Below, piece by piece: positions 34,343 to 42,546 of a stretch of DNA of 44,990 nt (the first letter of the stretch is position 1; every line of letters begins with the position of its first letter). Made by a program: the position numbers and the translations under genes. The notes under the pieces are model-generated. The model saw only the letters and a list, made by a program, of their open reading frames with translations, was not told the DNA's origin and did not search any database. This DNA comes from Rhodospirillales bacterium (GTDB taxonomy: Bacteria; Pseudomonadota; Alphaproteobacteria; JAJFIK01), in contig JAJFIK010000090.1 in the NCBI GenBank assembly GCA_021775005.1, positions 1 to 44,990 of the forward strand, given 5' to 3'.

Positions 34343-34373
34343 TTGACCTTCCTGCTACTGGAACCACTAGATT
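34343..34373 (+). promoter_or_regulatory. CueR/HmrR-type promoter, copy 3, for the copper ATPase
   Basis: TTGACC at 34343-34348 and TAGATT at 34368-34373 have a 19-bp spacer. The left arm ACCTTCC is perfect; the right half keeps CTGGAA but diverges after it. It starts five bases after the MMPL stop codon and 34 bp before the ATPase ATG. Confidence 0.75.
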
Positions 34374-34407
34374 GCTGCGTTAACCAATTATATCTTGAGG
34401 ACAGACA

Positions 34408-36741
34408 ATGAGCGCAGACCATAACCACGGCCATCACGACGAACCCGCTACTGATCCTGTATGCGGCATGAAGGTGGCGCTCAATGCGGGCAAACCGACA
34501 TTTGCTCATGACGGTTCGAGCTATCATTTCTGCTCCCAAGGCTGCCACGACAAGTTTGCGGCGGATCCGCAGCACTATCTCAGCGGTGCCCACAAGACGG
34601 CACAAGAAGACATGCCCGCGGGCACCCAGTACACCTGCCCCATGCATCCGGAAATCGTGCGCGATGCGCCCGGCGATTGCCCGATCTGCGGCATGGCGCT
34701 GGAGCCCATGGGCATACCTGCCGGGGATGAGGGCCCCAATCCGGAACTTGTGGACTTCACGCGCCGCTTCTGGGTCGGTGCGGCGCTTACAGTTCCGCTT
34801 CTTGTGTTGACCATGGGACCCTTTGTTGGCCTTGGGTTCATACGTGATTTCTTTGGCGAGCGGACGGCGCTGTGGATCGAACTCGCGCTCGGCACGCCGG
34901 TTGTGCTCTGGTCGGGCTGGCCCTTCTTTGTGCGCGGCGTCAAATCGGTGATCAGCCGTAATCTCAACATGTTCACGCTCATCGCTATGGGCGTCGGCTC
35001 GGCCTATCTCTTCAGCGTCGTCGCCGTGCTTGTGCCTGAAATTTTCCCCGATGGCTTCCGCAATGCAGAGGGCCATGTGGGCGTGTATTTCGAGGCCGGG
35101 GCCGTGATTGTGGTTCTGGTGCTGCTTGGACAGTTGTTGGAACTGGGCGCACGGGAACGCACCGGTGCGGCAATCCGGGCGCTGCTCGACCTTGCCGCCA
35201 AGACCGCGCGCATCATCCGCGAAGATGGGCGCGAAGAAGAAATTCCGCTAGAGGACGTGCATGTCGGTGATCACCTGCGTGTGCGCCCTGGCGATAAAGT
35301 CCCCGTTGATGGGGTGGTCGTCGAAGGCCGCTCGTCCATCGATGAGTCCATGATCTCCGGCGAGCCCATTCCGGTCGAAAAAACCGAGGGCGACAAAGTT
35401 ACCGGCGCAACCATTAACGGCACGGGAACGCTGGTCATGGAAGCCACCCGTGTTGGTGCCGACACCATGCTGTCCCAGATCGTTGAAATGGTCGCCAGCG
35501 CCCAGCGCAGCCGCGCACCCATTCAAAAACTCGCCGATTCCGTTGCGGGCCTATTCGTGCCCGCCGTCATAGCGGTCGCCATCGTCGCCTTTTTCGCCTG
35601 GGCGATCTGGGGCCCGCCGCCCGCCCTTTCCTATGCATTGGTTTCAGCGGTCGCTGTGTTGATTATCGCCTGTCCCTGCGCGCTGGGTTTGGCAACGCCC
35701 ATGTCGATCATGACGGCCACCGGCCGGGGCGCGCAGGCGGGCGTCCTCATCAAAAACGCTGAGGCCCTTGAGCGCTTTGCCAAGGTGGACACACTGATTA
35801 TCGACAAGACCGGCACATTGACGCTTGGCAAGCCAAAGCTGGTTGCCGTCCTGCCCCAAACCGGACATGACGAGACAGAGGTGCTCCGGCTTGCAGCAAG
35901 TCTGGAGCGCGGATCGGAACACCCCCTGGCTGAGGCCATCGTCGCAGGGGCAGAAGAACGCGGCATCGCGCTTGTAAAGGCGGAGGACTTTGAAGCCGTC
36001 ACGGGCAAAGGCGTCACCGGCCTTGTGGACGGTAAGCGTGTGGCCCTGGGCAACGCAGCGCTGGTCGCTGATCTCAACCTTGAGGGCGGCGCGCTATCAG
36101 AGATCGCTAATGCCCGGCGGGATGAAGGCGAAACAGTGATGTTCGTCATCGTCGGGGGCGAGATCGCCGGACTGGTGGCCGTTGCCGACCCGGTCAAGGA
36201 CACAACGCAAGGCGCACTGACGGCGCTCCATGCCCAGGGCTTCCGCATCGTCATGGCAACCGGCGACAATGAGCGCACCGCCGCCGCCGTGGCCGCCAAA
36301 CTCGGCATTGATGAGATTCGCGCTGATGTGCTGCCCCAGGATAAGGCGCGCATCATCAAGGACCTGCAGGCCGAGGGGCGCAAAGTCGCCATGGCCGGAG
36401 ACGGCGTCAACGATGCCCCCGCCCTTGCGCAGGCGGATGTGGGCATTGCCATGGGCACCGGCGCTGATGTGGCGATCGAAAGCGCCGGGTTCACCCTGGT
36501 CAAGGGGGATCTCAATGGCATCGTCCGGGCGCGGCGCCTGTCACGCGCCACCATGCGCAACATTAAACAGAACCTGTTCTTCGCGCTGGTTTACAACGCC
36601 GCTGGGGTGCCGGTGGCGGCGGGCATTCTGTTCCCGTTCTTTGGCATACTGATCTCGCCCATGTTTGCGGCTGCCGCCATGAGCATGTCGTCTGTATCGG
36701 TGATCAGCAATGCGTTGAGGCTGCGCACGGCGAAAATCTAA
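34408..36741 (+). CDS. Copper-exporting P1B-type ATPase with YHS and heavy-metal-binding domains
   Basis: A 777-residue inner-membrane pump for Cu(I). Residues about 15-55 form a YHS domain ([20 protein letters not shown]). Residues about 70-100 are a heavy-metal-binding domain ([20 protein letters not shown]). The ATPase has the CPC permeation motif (Cys422-Pro-Cys424), the phosphorylation site DKTGTLT (Asp466), HP in SEHPLAEAI, and [12 protein letters not shown]7 and TM8 read YNAAGVP and MSMSSVSV, the Y-N and MxxSS set of P1B-1 copper pumps. There is no N-terminal CXXC ferredoxin-like domain, as in SilP/CopF-like pumps. It is driven by the CueR-type promoter at 34343. Confidence 0.95.
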   Translation: MSADHNHGHHDEPATDPVCGMKVALNAGKPTFAHDGSSYHFCSQGCHDKFAADPQHYLSGAHKTAQEDMPAGTQYTCPMHPEIVRDAPGDCPICGMALEPMGIPAGDEGPNPELVDFTRRFWVGAALTVPLLVLTMGPFVGLGFIRDFFGERTALWIELALGTPVVLWSGWPFFVRGVKSVISRNLNMFTLIAMGVGSAYLFSVVAVLVPEIFPDGFRNAEGHVGVYFEAGAVIVVLVLLGQLLELGARERTGAAIRALLDLAAKTARIIREDGREEEIPLEDVHVGDHLRVRPGDKVPVDGVVVEGRSSIDESMISGEPIPVEKTEGDKVTGATINGTGTLVMEATRVGADTMLSQIVEMVASAQRSRAPIQKLADSVAGLFVPAVIAVAIVAFFAWAIWGPPPALSYALVSAVAVLIIACPCALGLATPMSIMTATGRGAQAGVLIKNAEALERFAKVDTLIIDKTGTLTLGKPKLVAVLPQTGHDETEVLRLAASLERGSEHPLAEAIVAGAEERGIALVKAEDFEAVTGKGVTGLVDGKRVALGNAALVADLNLEGGALSEIANARRDEGETVMFVIVGGEIAGLVAVADPVKDTTQGALTALHAQGFRIVMATGDNERTAAAVAAKLGIDEIRADVLPQDKARIIKDLQAEGRKVAMAGDGVNDAPALAQADVGIAMGTGADVAIESAGFTLVKGDLNGIVRARRLSRATMRNIKQNLFFALVYNAAGVPVAAGILFPFFGILISPMFAAAAMSMSSVSVISNALRLRTAKI

Positions 36742-36940
36742 AAGAGAGCGTGCATTCCCTATAGAGCAGCTGCAGAACAAATTCCTCGCGAAGGGCGCGA
36801 AGCCACGCACAAGTTATCCCGAGTGGAACCAAGTGCTGAAATTGGTCACGAAGCTTTATCAAGAAAGTCGAAAAAATTAAGCGGGGAACGGTTAGGGGGC
36901 GAATCCAAAAATGGACAAACACGTTTCCCCGCCCACCCCC

Positions 36941-36981
36941 GCGAAGCGAGTTGAGCGTGAGCGTGAGCGAAAAAATGGTGC
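36941..36981 (+). repeat. Short dispersed repeat, copy 2
   Basis: Matches 39209-39243 over 35 bp (GCGAAGCGAGTTGAGC, then GTGAGCG and an A run ending TGGTGC), apart from one extra GTGAGC hexamer here. It has the same orientation as copies 1 and 3. Together with copy 3 it brackets the hipBA/mob-fragment segment. Confidence 0.75.
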
Positions 36982-36991
36982 GCCATTTTTT
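36970..36991. terminator. A-rich/T-rich palindromic hairpin
   Basis: AAAAAATGG and CCATTTTTT are perfect 9-bp arms with a 4-nt loop, overlapping repeat copy 2. It could be a weak bidirectional terminator, though the stem has little GC. Confidence 0.4.
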
Positions 36992-37241
36992 CAGAACATC
37001 CAAAACAGCTTAAAAACTCAAATGGAACAGAGGGTTGGGGAGTTCTAAATCCCTCTTTGCGCTTGTAGGCTATGCGATCAACAAATGTGAATTTCAGGAA
37101 CATTCGACGCTCCACATAACGCCTGATCTCCCAGAGTCTCTGCGGGTTTCTCAAGAATTGCATAGCCGAACGACGGCGCGCAGGCGTGCGGCGCACGTTT
37201 GGAAATTGCGATGCTCTTGCGGCTTAAACACCCCTCCGCCG

Positions 37242-37269
37242 GGAGGCTCCTCTATTTGGCGGAGCCTCC
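37242..37269 (-). terminator. Hairpin just beyond hipA
   Basis: GGAGGCTCC and GGAGCCTCC are perfect 9-bp arms with a 10-bp loop, 8 bp after the hipA stop on the minus strand. No T run follows, so termination is possible but not intrinsic-type. Confidence 0.45.
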
Positions 37270-37277
37270 TACGCGGT

Positions 37278-38507
37278 TTACGTTATGCGGCCTTCAATGA
37301 GTTTGATATTGCTCTTGGCGATCCCGTGCGCATCGGCCAAGTTCTTCCATTCTGAAAGGCTCGCCTGTGTTTGCTCAATAATCTCGGCAATGCGCGCGCG
37401 GCCCAGTTTGGCGTGTTCCCCCAGCTTTGTCAGATGCGATAGGGAAGGCGCTTTGCCTTCACCCATGACCATGGTGCTTTGTTCGCCGCCCGGCCCCGAT
37501 GAAAACGTCAAATCATAAGCGGGAGAGAGCGTCCACTCGCCCGCCTCATCCATGAGAAATGTGAAGTTCTTGGAGTGGTCGTCGCGGTTGTGCGCGAGCA
37601 CGTTGAAGACGGCCAGTTGGAACATCTTTTCAACCTCCCGCACGTCGCGGGTGAGCTGTTCCGTCAGGGCGAGCAAGTCCTGATAATCAAGCGCGGGTGT
37701 GCGGTAGTCCGAATGCAGCAGGCCGCAGGCCGTGTGTGTGTGGATGCGCTTTGTGCCCTCCCGATCAAACCGCGCCGTTGCGAAATACCCCGCGCCCTGG
37801 GCCGCCGGGAACAAGTGCGTGTCTGTCATGGGTACGCCCGCACTGCGGGCCATCAGCGAATAGACATACTCTATCGCGCCCGCATCATCGCTGTCCTGGG
37901 CGTTGGCAAACTTGACGATCCATGGCCTGAAACCGTCCGGCAATGCATTCTTGCCGTGGATGAGCTTTGCCTTGTTGGCCCCAACGCCAATGAGCGCCTT
38001 GGGACGCGCGCCGGCGGATGAACCATTAAGGGCGATCAGATCGTTGAGAACCTCGCCCGCTTTGCCCTCCAAAACGTGCCGTGTCTGCGTGGCGAGAGTG
38101 TCCAGGTCCAGCGTAATCGCGTCATCGGGCCGGGTGGTCTTGTCCGGTTCATAGGTCAGTGCGCCAAGGGCAGTGCGCCCCACAACGGCGAGGCGGTCGA
38201 GCGGGGTGACTTGATCAGGCTGCACGCCCCCTGCCCGCAACGCGCGATCCAGCAGCAGGCGGCCCCAGCCATCAGGCAGGCTGTCATTGAACAGCCCCGG
38301 CAGCCCTTCAAACAAGCTGCGGTCAAACTCGCGTAGCCCTGGCTGCAAGCGCAGGCGCAAGGGCGAGAGCTCCAGGCCGCGCTTGATGAAGGCCGCATCG
38401 TACTCGAAATAGATGCGCCCCTCGCGCTCGGCCAAACGGCCAACCGCAAAGGACGTGGTTCCAAAATCTAGCCCGACTTTGATTTCTTTGATGGGGATCC
38501 AGCTCAT
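37278..38507 (-). CDS. hipA: HipA-family serine/threonine kinase toxin
   Basis: A 409-residue type II toxin of the HipA fold. N-terminal strands (VGLDFGTTSFAVGRL) are followed by FEGLPGLFNDSLPDGWGR. The nucleotide loop GSSAGARPK (162-170) contains the serine autophosphorylation region, and the catalytic loop HNRDDHSKN has Asp309 and Asn314. AYDLT supplies the Mg-binding Asp332. E. coli HipA phosphorylates glutamyl-tRNA synthetase; the target here is unknown. Its ATG overlaps the antitoxin stop (ATGA, 38504-38507), the usual hipB-hipA coupling. It lies between repeat copies 2 and 3. Confidence 0.92.
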   Translation of the reverse strand: MSWIPIKEIKVGLDFGTTSFAVGRLAEREGRIYFEYDAAFIKRGLELSPLRLRLQPGLREFDRSLFEGLPGLFNDSLPDGWGRLLLDRALRAGGVQPDQVTPLDRLAVVGRTALGALTYEPDKTTRPDDAITLDLDTLATQTRHVLEGKAGEVLNDLIALNGSSAGARPKALIGVGANKAKLIHGKNALPDGFRPWIVKFANAQDSDDAGAIEYVYSLMARSAGVPMTDTHLFPAAQGAGYFATARFDREGTKRIHTHTACGLLHSDYRTPALDYQDLLALTEQLTRDVREVEKMFQLAVFNVLAHNRDDHSKNFTFLMDEAGEWTLSPAYDLTFSSGPGGEQSTMVMGEGKAPSLSHLTKLGEHAKLGRARIAEIIEQTQASLSEWKNLADAHGIAKSNIKLIEGRIT

Positions 38508-38809
38508 TTACGCCACCCTCTCTTACGGCGTTTAGGCGGCGTATCGGCAAGAACCTCGTCAATGGAGGAATAGGCGGATTGGGGCGGGGCTGTCGCCTCG
38601 ACCACGGCCTCCAATCCATCCAGGACCATGAGCAGCTTCAAAAAGGATTCCAGAGAAATCAGCCCCGTTTGCTCGAACTTGCGTAAGCTGGGCAGGCTCA
38701 CGCCGGAGCGCTCGGCAAGCCCGGCCTGGGTCAGGCCCATGGCCAGCCGCCGCTCACGGAGGTTTTTCGAGAGTTGGTCTTGCGCTTTTGAAGTGGTCAT
38801 AAGTGACAT
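38504..38809 (-). CDS. hipB: HipB-like Xre-family antitoxin
   Basis: A 101-residue DNA-binding protein with a helix-turn-helix in residues about 18-52 (RERRLAMGLTQAGLAERSGVS) and a basic C-terminal tail (PPKRRKRGWRK). It should neutralise HipA and repress its own promoter. First gene of the operon. A codon-4 ATG is a possible alternative start. The AT-rich upstream DNA holds a strong promoter with an overlapping inverted repeat. Confidence 0.88.
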   Translation of the reverse strand: MSLMTTSKAQDQLSKNLRERRLAMGLTQAGLAERSGVSLPSLRKFEQTGLISLESFLKLLMVLDGLEAVVEATAPPQSAYSSIDEVLADTPPKRRKRGWRK

Positions 38810-38844
38810 TATTATAGCTTTATATATTTCAAATCGATACTAAC

Positions 38845-38877
38845 TACCATTATAGTGGTATTTATAAGAAATAGCAA
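38845..38877 (-). promoter_or_regulatory. hipBA promoter with overlapping operator
   Basis: On the minus strand TTGCTA (38877-38872), a 17-bp spacer and a perfect TATAAT (38854-38849) precede hipB. The -10 lies inside an inverted repeat TACCA/TGGTA (38845-38860), the expected place for HipB autorepression. Confidence 0.7.
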
Positions 38878-38880
38878 CAT

Positions 38881-38915
38881 CCATGAGTTATAGGTGTGCA
38901 TTCTATAACTCATGG
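38881..38915. promoter_or_regulatory. 13-bp perfect inverted repeat upstream of hipBA
   Basis: CCATGAGTTATAG and its exact complement are 9 bp apart, just upstream of the hipBA -35 box. No T run follows. It may be a second regulatory site or the scar/end of a mobile element. Confidence 0.55.
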
Positions 38916-38918
38916 GGC

Positions 38919-39074
38919 CTACCTCTCCGGGCCACGATCCGGCCCTCGGCTCCGTGGACGCTCATTGCTGCGGCTTTCAAAGTGCGCCTTGCGCCGTTCC
39001 TCGCGCGCTTGGTCGGCCATTTGGCCGTATAAGCGCACCTCAGACTTCACTTGGTGGACGGTTTCCCGCTCCCG
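38919..39074 (-). pseudogene. C-terminal remnant of a charged protein, possibly a relaxase
   Basis: One minus-strand frame is open from about 39074 to TAG at 38919-38921 and encodes about 50 strongly charged residues (RERETVHQVKSEVRLYG, MADQAREERR, then an Arg/Ser/Pro-rich end). It has no start codon of its own and no ribosome site. The composition resembles the tails of mobilisation relaxases and it follows a MobC-like fragment, but the assignment is tentative. Confidence 0.35.
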
Positions 39075-39082
39075 GCAGGGTG

Positions 39083-39166
39083 TCAGAGGAAAACCCCCGC
39101 ATTGGCGGCCTTGGCGATCTGGTTGAGGTTTGAGGCAAGGCGGGATTGGCCGAGCGTTCCCAGCGC
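39083..39166 (-). pseudogene. MobC-like mobilisation protein remnant
   Basis: The minus strand reads ALGTLG, then SRLASNLNQIAKAANAG and a stop at 39083-39085. The NLNQIA.aaNaG pattern is the signature of MobC relaxosome accessory proteins. Everything upstream of it runs into repeat copy 3 and the tRNA, so only the C-terminus survives. It implies that a mobilisable element once occupied this place. Confidence 0.5.
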
Positions 39167-39208
39167 CCGACCGGGTGCCGGGCGAATAGCCCCCCGCGGA
39201 GCGGACGA

Positions 39209-39245
39209 GCGAAGCGAGTTGAGCGTGAGCGAAAAAATGGTGCCC
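39209..39245 (+). repeat. Short dispersed repeat, copy 3, entering tRNA-Leu 3' end
   Basis: Shares 35 bp with copy 2 (36941-36981, which has one extra hexamer) and 21 bp with copy 1 (21275-21295). The last eight bases are the 3' terminus of tRNA-Leu including the encoded CCA. This placement is typical of attachment sites at tRNA genes. Confidence 0.7.
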
Positions 39246-39324
39246 CCGGCCGGAATCGAACCGGCACTCCCGTAAAGGAACGGGATTTTGAATCCCGCGC
39301 GTCTACCAATTCCGCCACAGGGGC
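39238..39324 (-). tRNA. tRNA-Leu (anticodon CAA)
   Basis: An 87-nt cloverleaf with encoded CCA. The acceptor stem GCCCCTG pairs with CGGGGGC (one T-G pair). The anticodon arm has 5-bp stems CGGGA/TCCCG around the loop TTCAAAA, giving anticodon CAA for UUG codons. The long variable arm (TTCCTTTACGGGA) is typical of Leu isoacceptors, and GGTTCGATTCC forms the T arm. It is followed directly by a T run and repeat copy 3. Confidence 0.95.
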
Positions 39325-39343
39325 CCCGGAGCGAAGGTTGGCG

Positions 39344-39371
39344 ATCATAGGGATGGGCCCTGCCCCGTCAA
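39344..39371 (-). promoter_or_regulatory. Promoter of tRNA-Leu
   Basis: On the minus strand TTGACG (39371-39366), a 16-bp spacer and TATGAT (39349-39344) lie 20 bp upstream of the mature 5' end, appropriate for a short tRNA leader. Confidence 0.65.
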
Positions 39372-39470
39372 GCGCCCCGGGGGCCATAAATTGCTGCCGC
39401 GCGGAGGCCCCATTTACCGGCTAAATGGCTTTCATTGGACAACGACCCCGGCCCCTGTTATCGGCGATAC

Positions 39471-40139
39471 ATGACCAGCGACCAGCACCCCCAAGAGCAA
39501 CAAGAGACGCGGCGCAGCGCGTCTGCAGCCTTGCTCGCCGCCGCGTCTGGCGACAGCGAAGAGATGAGCGTGGGCGAGCTGCTCGAGGCCTTGGAAGATC
39601 GCGCCTTCGGCATGGCCATGCTTTTGTTCGCACTGCCGTGCTGCTTGCCGTTTGTCTATGGCATTCCGCAAGTGCTGTCCGTGCCCATGCTCCTCATTGC
39701 GCTTCAGATTGTCTCGGGGCGGCACAGGTTGTGGCTGCCGGAGAGCCTCAAGCGCCGCACGTTTTCCCGCGCCGGATTTGCCGAGGTGGCCGAGCGCTCG
39801 CAAAAATATCTTAAGTGGTTTGAAGCCCTGAGCCGGCCGCGCCTTTCGTACCTCACCCGCGGCGCAGCCGAGCGCGTTTTCGGCCTCTTCATGGCGATAT
39901 TTTGCGTCTCTATCGCGCTGCCGCTGCCCCTCACCAATTCTATGCCCGCCCTCGCTGTTGCCATCATGAGCATTGGCTTTATTGAGCGCGATGGGCTTTT
40001 GGTTATTGCGGGCACCCTTTTGGGCACCTTCTGGGTCTTAATGCTGGCGTTTTTCGCCGCGGCATTCTTTGCGTTCCTGGCCTGGATCGGCGCGGAGCTT
40101 ATCACCCTTTGGACTTGGCTATTGGGCCTTCTTTCCTAA
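39471..40139 (+). CDS. ExoD-family membrane protein
   Basis: A 222-residue protein with an acidic cytoplasmic N-terminus (SVGELLEALEDRAFGMAML) and several membrane helices. The ExoD signature LLFALPCCLPFVYGIP is followed by LPLPLTNSMPALAVAIMSIGFIERDGLL. ExoD of Sinorhizobium meliloti affects exopolysaccharide and alkali tolerance; the molecular role is unknown. ATG 39471 is chosen because the family begins near SVGELL; ATG 39435 would add 12 residues. Confidence 0.9.
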   Translation: MTSDQHPQEQQETRRSASAALLAAASGDSEEMSVGELLEALEDRAFGMAMLLFALPCCLPFVYGIPQVLSVPMLLIALQIVSGRHRLWLPESLKRRTFSRAGFAEVAERSQKYLKWFEALSRPRLSYLTRGAAERVFGLFMAIFCVSIALPLPLTNSMPALAVAIMSIGFIERDGLLVIAGTLLGTFWVLMLAFFAAAFFAFLAWIGAELITLWTWLLGLLS

Positions 40140-40207
40140 CGGAGACGGGTGCCAAGCGCGGCATCTGGTCTCTAGCCGTGGCCCCTTGAACCCCTTAGGT
40201 TTTGCCT

Positions 40208-40735
40208 ATGATTGATCGCCTAAAACACCGCATCGCCGCCGCGCCCGCCCAAGCCGGGTTTGCCCTTGTGGCACTGCTTGCCGCCCTCAGCCTTGGGGGC
40301 GCGTGGTATCTGCAATTGGTCGGCGGGCTTTTCCCCTGTCCCTTGTGCTTGGAGCAGCGTTGGCCTTGGTACATTGGTGGCGTAGTCGCAGTTGCGCTTT
40401 TGGTATTGGGCGAACGGGTACGGTCTTGGAACATCTGGGCCCTGCCGGTGTTGGCACTCACGATGGCATGGGGCGCATGGCGCGCGCTTTATCATGTGGG
40501 CGTTGAGCACCATTGGTGGGGGTCATCCTGCACCGGCGGCGGCAATGTGGGGCCCATCTCCATTGAAGACCTGGAAAACCTTACCCAGGGTACCGTCGGC
40601 GTGCCGTGCGATGCCATCCAGTGGGACTTTTTGGGAATAACGTTGGCGGGCTTTAATTTGGCCATTTCACTCGCTGTTGTGGCGGTGTTAGCCTATCTTT
40701 TCTGGCGTGCCCGTTCCCTTGCTAGGGCTGAATAA
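40208..40735 (+). CDS. DsbB-family disulfide bond formation protein
   Basis: A 175-residue, four-helix inner-membrane protein that reoxidises a periplasmic DsbA and passes electrons to ubiquinone. The first periplasmic loop has CPLC (Cys44, Cys47) preceded by GGLFP and followed by EQRWPW. The second loop has Cys108 and Cys134. This is the complete DsbB set. Start ATG 40208; an earlier TTG adds two residues. The next gene, for a ubiquinone enzyme, begins one base after its stop. Confidence 0.92.
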   Translation: MIDRLKHRIAAAPAQAGFALVALLAALSLGGAWYLQLVGGLFPCPLCLEQRWPWYIGGVVAVALLVLGERVRSWNIWALPVLALTMAWGAWRALYHVGVEHHWWGSSCTGGGNVGPISIEDLENLTQGTVGVPCDAIQWDFLGITLAGFNLAISLAVVAVLAYLFWRARSLARAE

Positions 40736-40736
40736 T

Positions 40737-41309
40737 ATGACCGCCGACCAGTTACGCAAACGTGTTTCCCTTCCCGGTGCCTCAAGCGGCAAGGCCCGGC
40801 GTGCGGCAATGGTGCGCGTCGATCACGCTGGTGAATTCGGCGCGGTGCGGATTTACGCAGGTCAGCTTGCGGTGCTCCGCAATCGCCCGGGCATGGAAGA
40901 TATTGTCGCCAAGATTGAGCACATGGCGGAGCAAGAGCAGGTTCACCTCAATACTTTTGATCGCTTACTCAATGAACGCGATGTGCGCCCCACGGCCCTT
41001 GCCCCGTTCTGGCATGTGGCAGGATTTGCCCTTGGCGCGGCGACCGCAATGATGGGTCCCAAAGCCGCCATGGCGTGCACCGTCGCCGTGGAAGATGAGA
41101 TCGACGAACACTACGCCGCGCAGGAAGTTGAACTCGAGGACAAAGACCCTGAGTTAAAAGAGACCGTGACAGCATTCCGCGCGGAAGAAGCCGAACATCG
41201 CGCAACGGCGCTGGAACATGGCGCAGAAGAAGCGGTTGCGTATCCGCTCTTGAGCCGCGCGATTCGCATGGGATGTCGCGCCGCCATTCGCTTATCGGAG
41301 AAAATATGA
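40737..41309 (+). CDS. coq7: Coq7-type ubiquinone hydroxylase
   Basis: A 190-residue di-iron monooxygenase that hydroxylates demethoxyubiquinone, the penultimate step of ubiquinone synthesis. Iron ligands lie in DHAGEFGA, EHMAEQEQVH, AVEDEIDEHY and EEAEHR, the full two-repeat ExxH pattern. It starts one base after the DsbB stop and ends overlapping the acetyltransferase start (ATGA at 41306). Pairing with dsbB, a ubiquinone-using enzyme, is sensible, though probably only by operon chance. Confidence 0.95.
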   Translation: MTADQLRKRVSLPGASSGKARRAAMVRVDHAGEFGAVRIYAGQLAVLRNRPGMEDIVAKIEHMAEQEQVHLNTFDRLLNERDVRPTALAPFWHVAGFALGAATAMMGPKAAMACTVAVEDEIDEHYAAQEVELEDKDPELKETVTAFRAEEAEHRATALEHGAEEAVAYPLLSRAIRMGCRAAIRLSEKI

Positions 41310-41956
41310 CCCTCGATCAGGGGGCCATTCATGAGCGGCGGCAATCAGCGGGCGCGCCGGTGCTCATTACCGATGCCATGGTTGCGCCTGTTGTTGAAAC
41401 GCTAACGAATTCTTTTTTTGCCGATCCCGTTATGAGCTGGTTTTTGCGCAGTGATGAAGGCAAGCGCGCTGGATTGCAGACCATCATTCAAATGCAGCTG
41501 GCCAATTATCGCGCCAATGGCATGGCGCTCGCCGCAGCTGATGCCAGTTGCGCGGCCCTTTGGGGCAAGCCTGGCATGGTCGCCGATGGGGGCATGGGGA
41601 TCATTCGGCAGTTGTCGCTGTTGCCGCGCATGATCCGCATTTGCGGGTTTGGACGCGTGAGCCGCATCATTGAGGTGATGGACGCGGTGGAGAAAAATCA
41701 CCCCAAAGAGCCTGAGCACTACTACCTTTTCATGCTCGGCGTTGATTCAGGTTTTCAAGGCCAGGGCTTGGGGTCAAGCCTATTAGCCGCGACCCTGGAT
41801 ATGGTGGATCGCGAGGGCGTGCCCGCCTATCTGGAAAACTCAAACCCGAAGAACACGCGGCTTTATGAGCGCCATGGCTTCAAAGCGCGCACAGAGATCA
41901 AGTTCAGTGGGGATGGCCCGGTGCTGCTGCCCATGTGGCGGGACGCCACCAAGTAA
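41306..41956 (+). CDS. GNAT-family N-acetyltransferase
   Basis: A 216-residue acetyl-CoA-dependent acetyltransferase. The acyl-CoA pyrophosphate loop is seen in GFQGQGLGSSLL (Q/RxxGxG/A), preceded by YYLFMLGVDS (strand 4) and followed by PAYLENSNPKNTRLYERHGF (strand 5 and helix 4). Substrate not determinable. The start overlaps the coq7 stop (ATGA). Confidence 0.9.
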   Translation: MTLDQGAIHERRQSAGAPVLITDAMVAPVVETLTNSFFADPVMSWFLRSDEGKRAGLQTIIQMQLANYRANGMALAAADASCAALWGKPGMVADGGMGIIRQLSLLPRMIRICGFGRVSRIIEVMDAVEKNHPKEPEHYYLFMLGVDSGFQGQGLGSSLLAATLDMVDREGVPAYLENSNPKNTRLYERHGFKARTEIKFSGDGPVLLPMWRDATK

Positions 41957-41985
41957 CAAAGCGGCGGGACGCCCGCAGCTGAGCC

Positions 41986-42546
41986 CTATGGCTCCAATTC
42001 AGAATCCCAATAGAGATAGTCCTGCCAGCTTTGGTGCAGATAGTTCGGCGGAAAACGCCGTCCATTGGAGTGGAGCTGCATGACCGTTGGTTGCTCAGGG
42101 TGCATGTTGGGCATGAACCCGCTTTCGCGCGGCAGTTTATTGCCCTTGGATAAATTGCACGGGGCGCAAGCGGTAACCACATTATCCCAGGTGGTACGCC
42201 CGCCGCGGCTGCGCGGAATCAAATGGTCGAACGTAAGATCATTGTCATCGCCGCAATATTGGCATTGAAAACGATCGCGCAAGAATACATTGAAGCGTGT
42301 GAACGCCGGGTGGCGCACAGGTTTGATATAGGATTTGAGGCAAACAACCGATGGCAGTTTCATTTCAAAACTGGGGGAGTGCACGGTCTCTTCGTACTCA
42401 GAAACAATATTGACCCGATCAAGGAACACCGCCTTGATGGCGTCTTGCCAGCACCAAATCGACAACGGGTAATAACTCAACGGGCGGTAATCCGCGTTGA
42501 GTACGAGGGCTGGACACGCTTCTGGGTTTGCTGCTCTGCCGTGCAC
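41986..42546 (-). CDS. HNH endonuclease family protein
   Basis: A 186-residue protein with an N-terminal NADYRPLSYYPLS domain and a C-terminal HNH/zinc module: CQYCG, then FDHLIPRSRGG, TWDNVV and CAPCNLSKG, with two CxxC pairs binding zinc. This type is found in nearly all Alphaproteobacteria next to no particular gene; its cellular role is unknown. GTG 42546 is preferred because AAGGGAG is 8-9 bp upstream and family similarity starts near PALVLNADYRPLS; an ATG at 42654 would add 36 unconserved residues. Confidence 0.88.
   Translation of the reverse strand: MHGRAANPEACPALVLNADYRPLSYYPLSIWCWQDAIKAVFLDRVNIVSEYEETVHSPSFEMKLPSVVCLKSYIKPVRHPAFTRFNVFLRDRFQCQYCGDDNDLTFDHLIPRSRGGRTTWDNVVTACAPCNLSKGNKLPRESGFMPNMHPEQPTVMQLHSNGRRFPPNYLHQSWQDYLYWDSELEP

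Larger units (their letters stand above)
36742..37277. other. Non-coding junction between copper genes and hipBA
   Basis: These 536 bp hold no convincing gene. An inverted repeat (36881-36890 with 36922-36932, GCGGGGAACG-type arms, one bulge) follows the ATPase gene without a T run. Repeat copy 2 with a palindrome follows at 36941-36991, and a hairpin sits at 37242-37269. Short frames on both strands have no domain or ribosome site. It looks like a recombination scar between two accessory segments. Confidence 0.6.

Noticed and set aside
35631-36563. 310-residue open frame antisense to the copper ATPase
   Set aside because: Low-complexity Ala/Ser/Pro composition, no ribosome site, and lies wholly opposite a clear P1B-ATPase.
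36846-37196. 116-residue minus-strand frame that might be an integrase relic
   Set aside because: No tyrosine-recombinase or serine-recombinase motif; it spans the repeat and hairpins, so it is probably non-coding.
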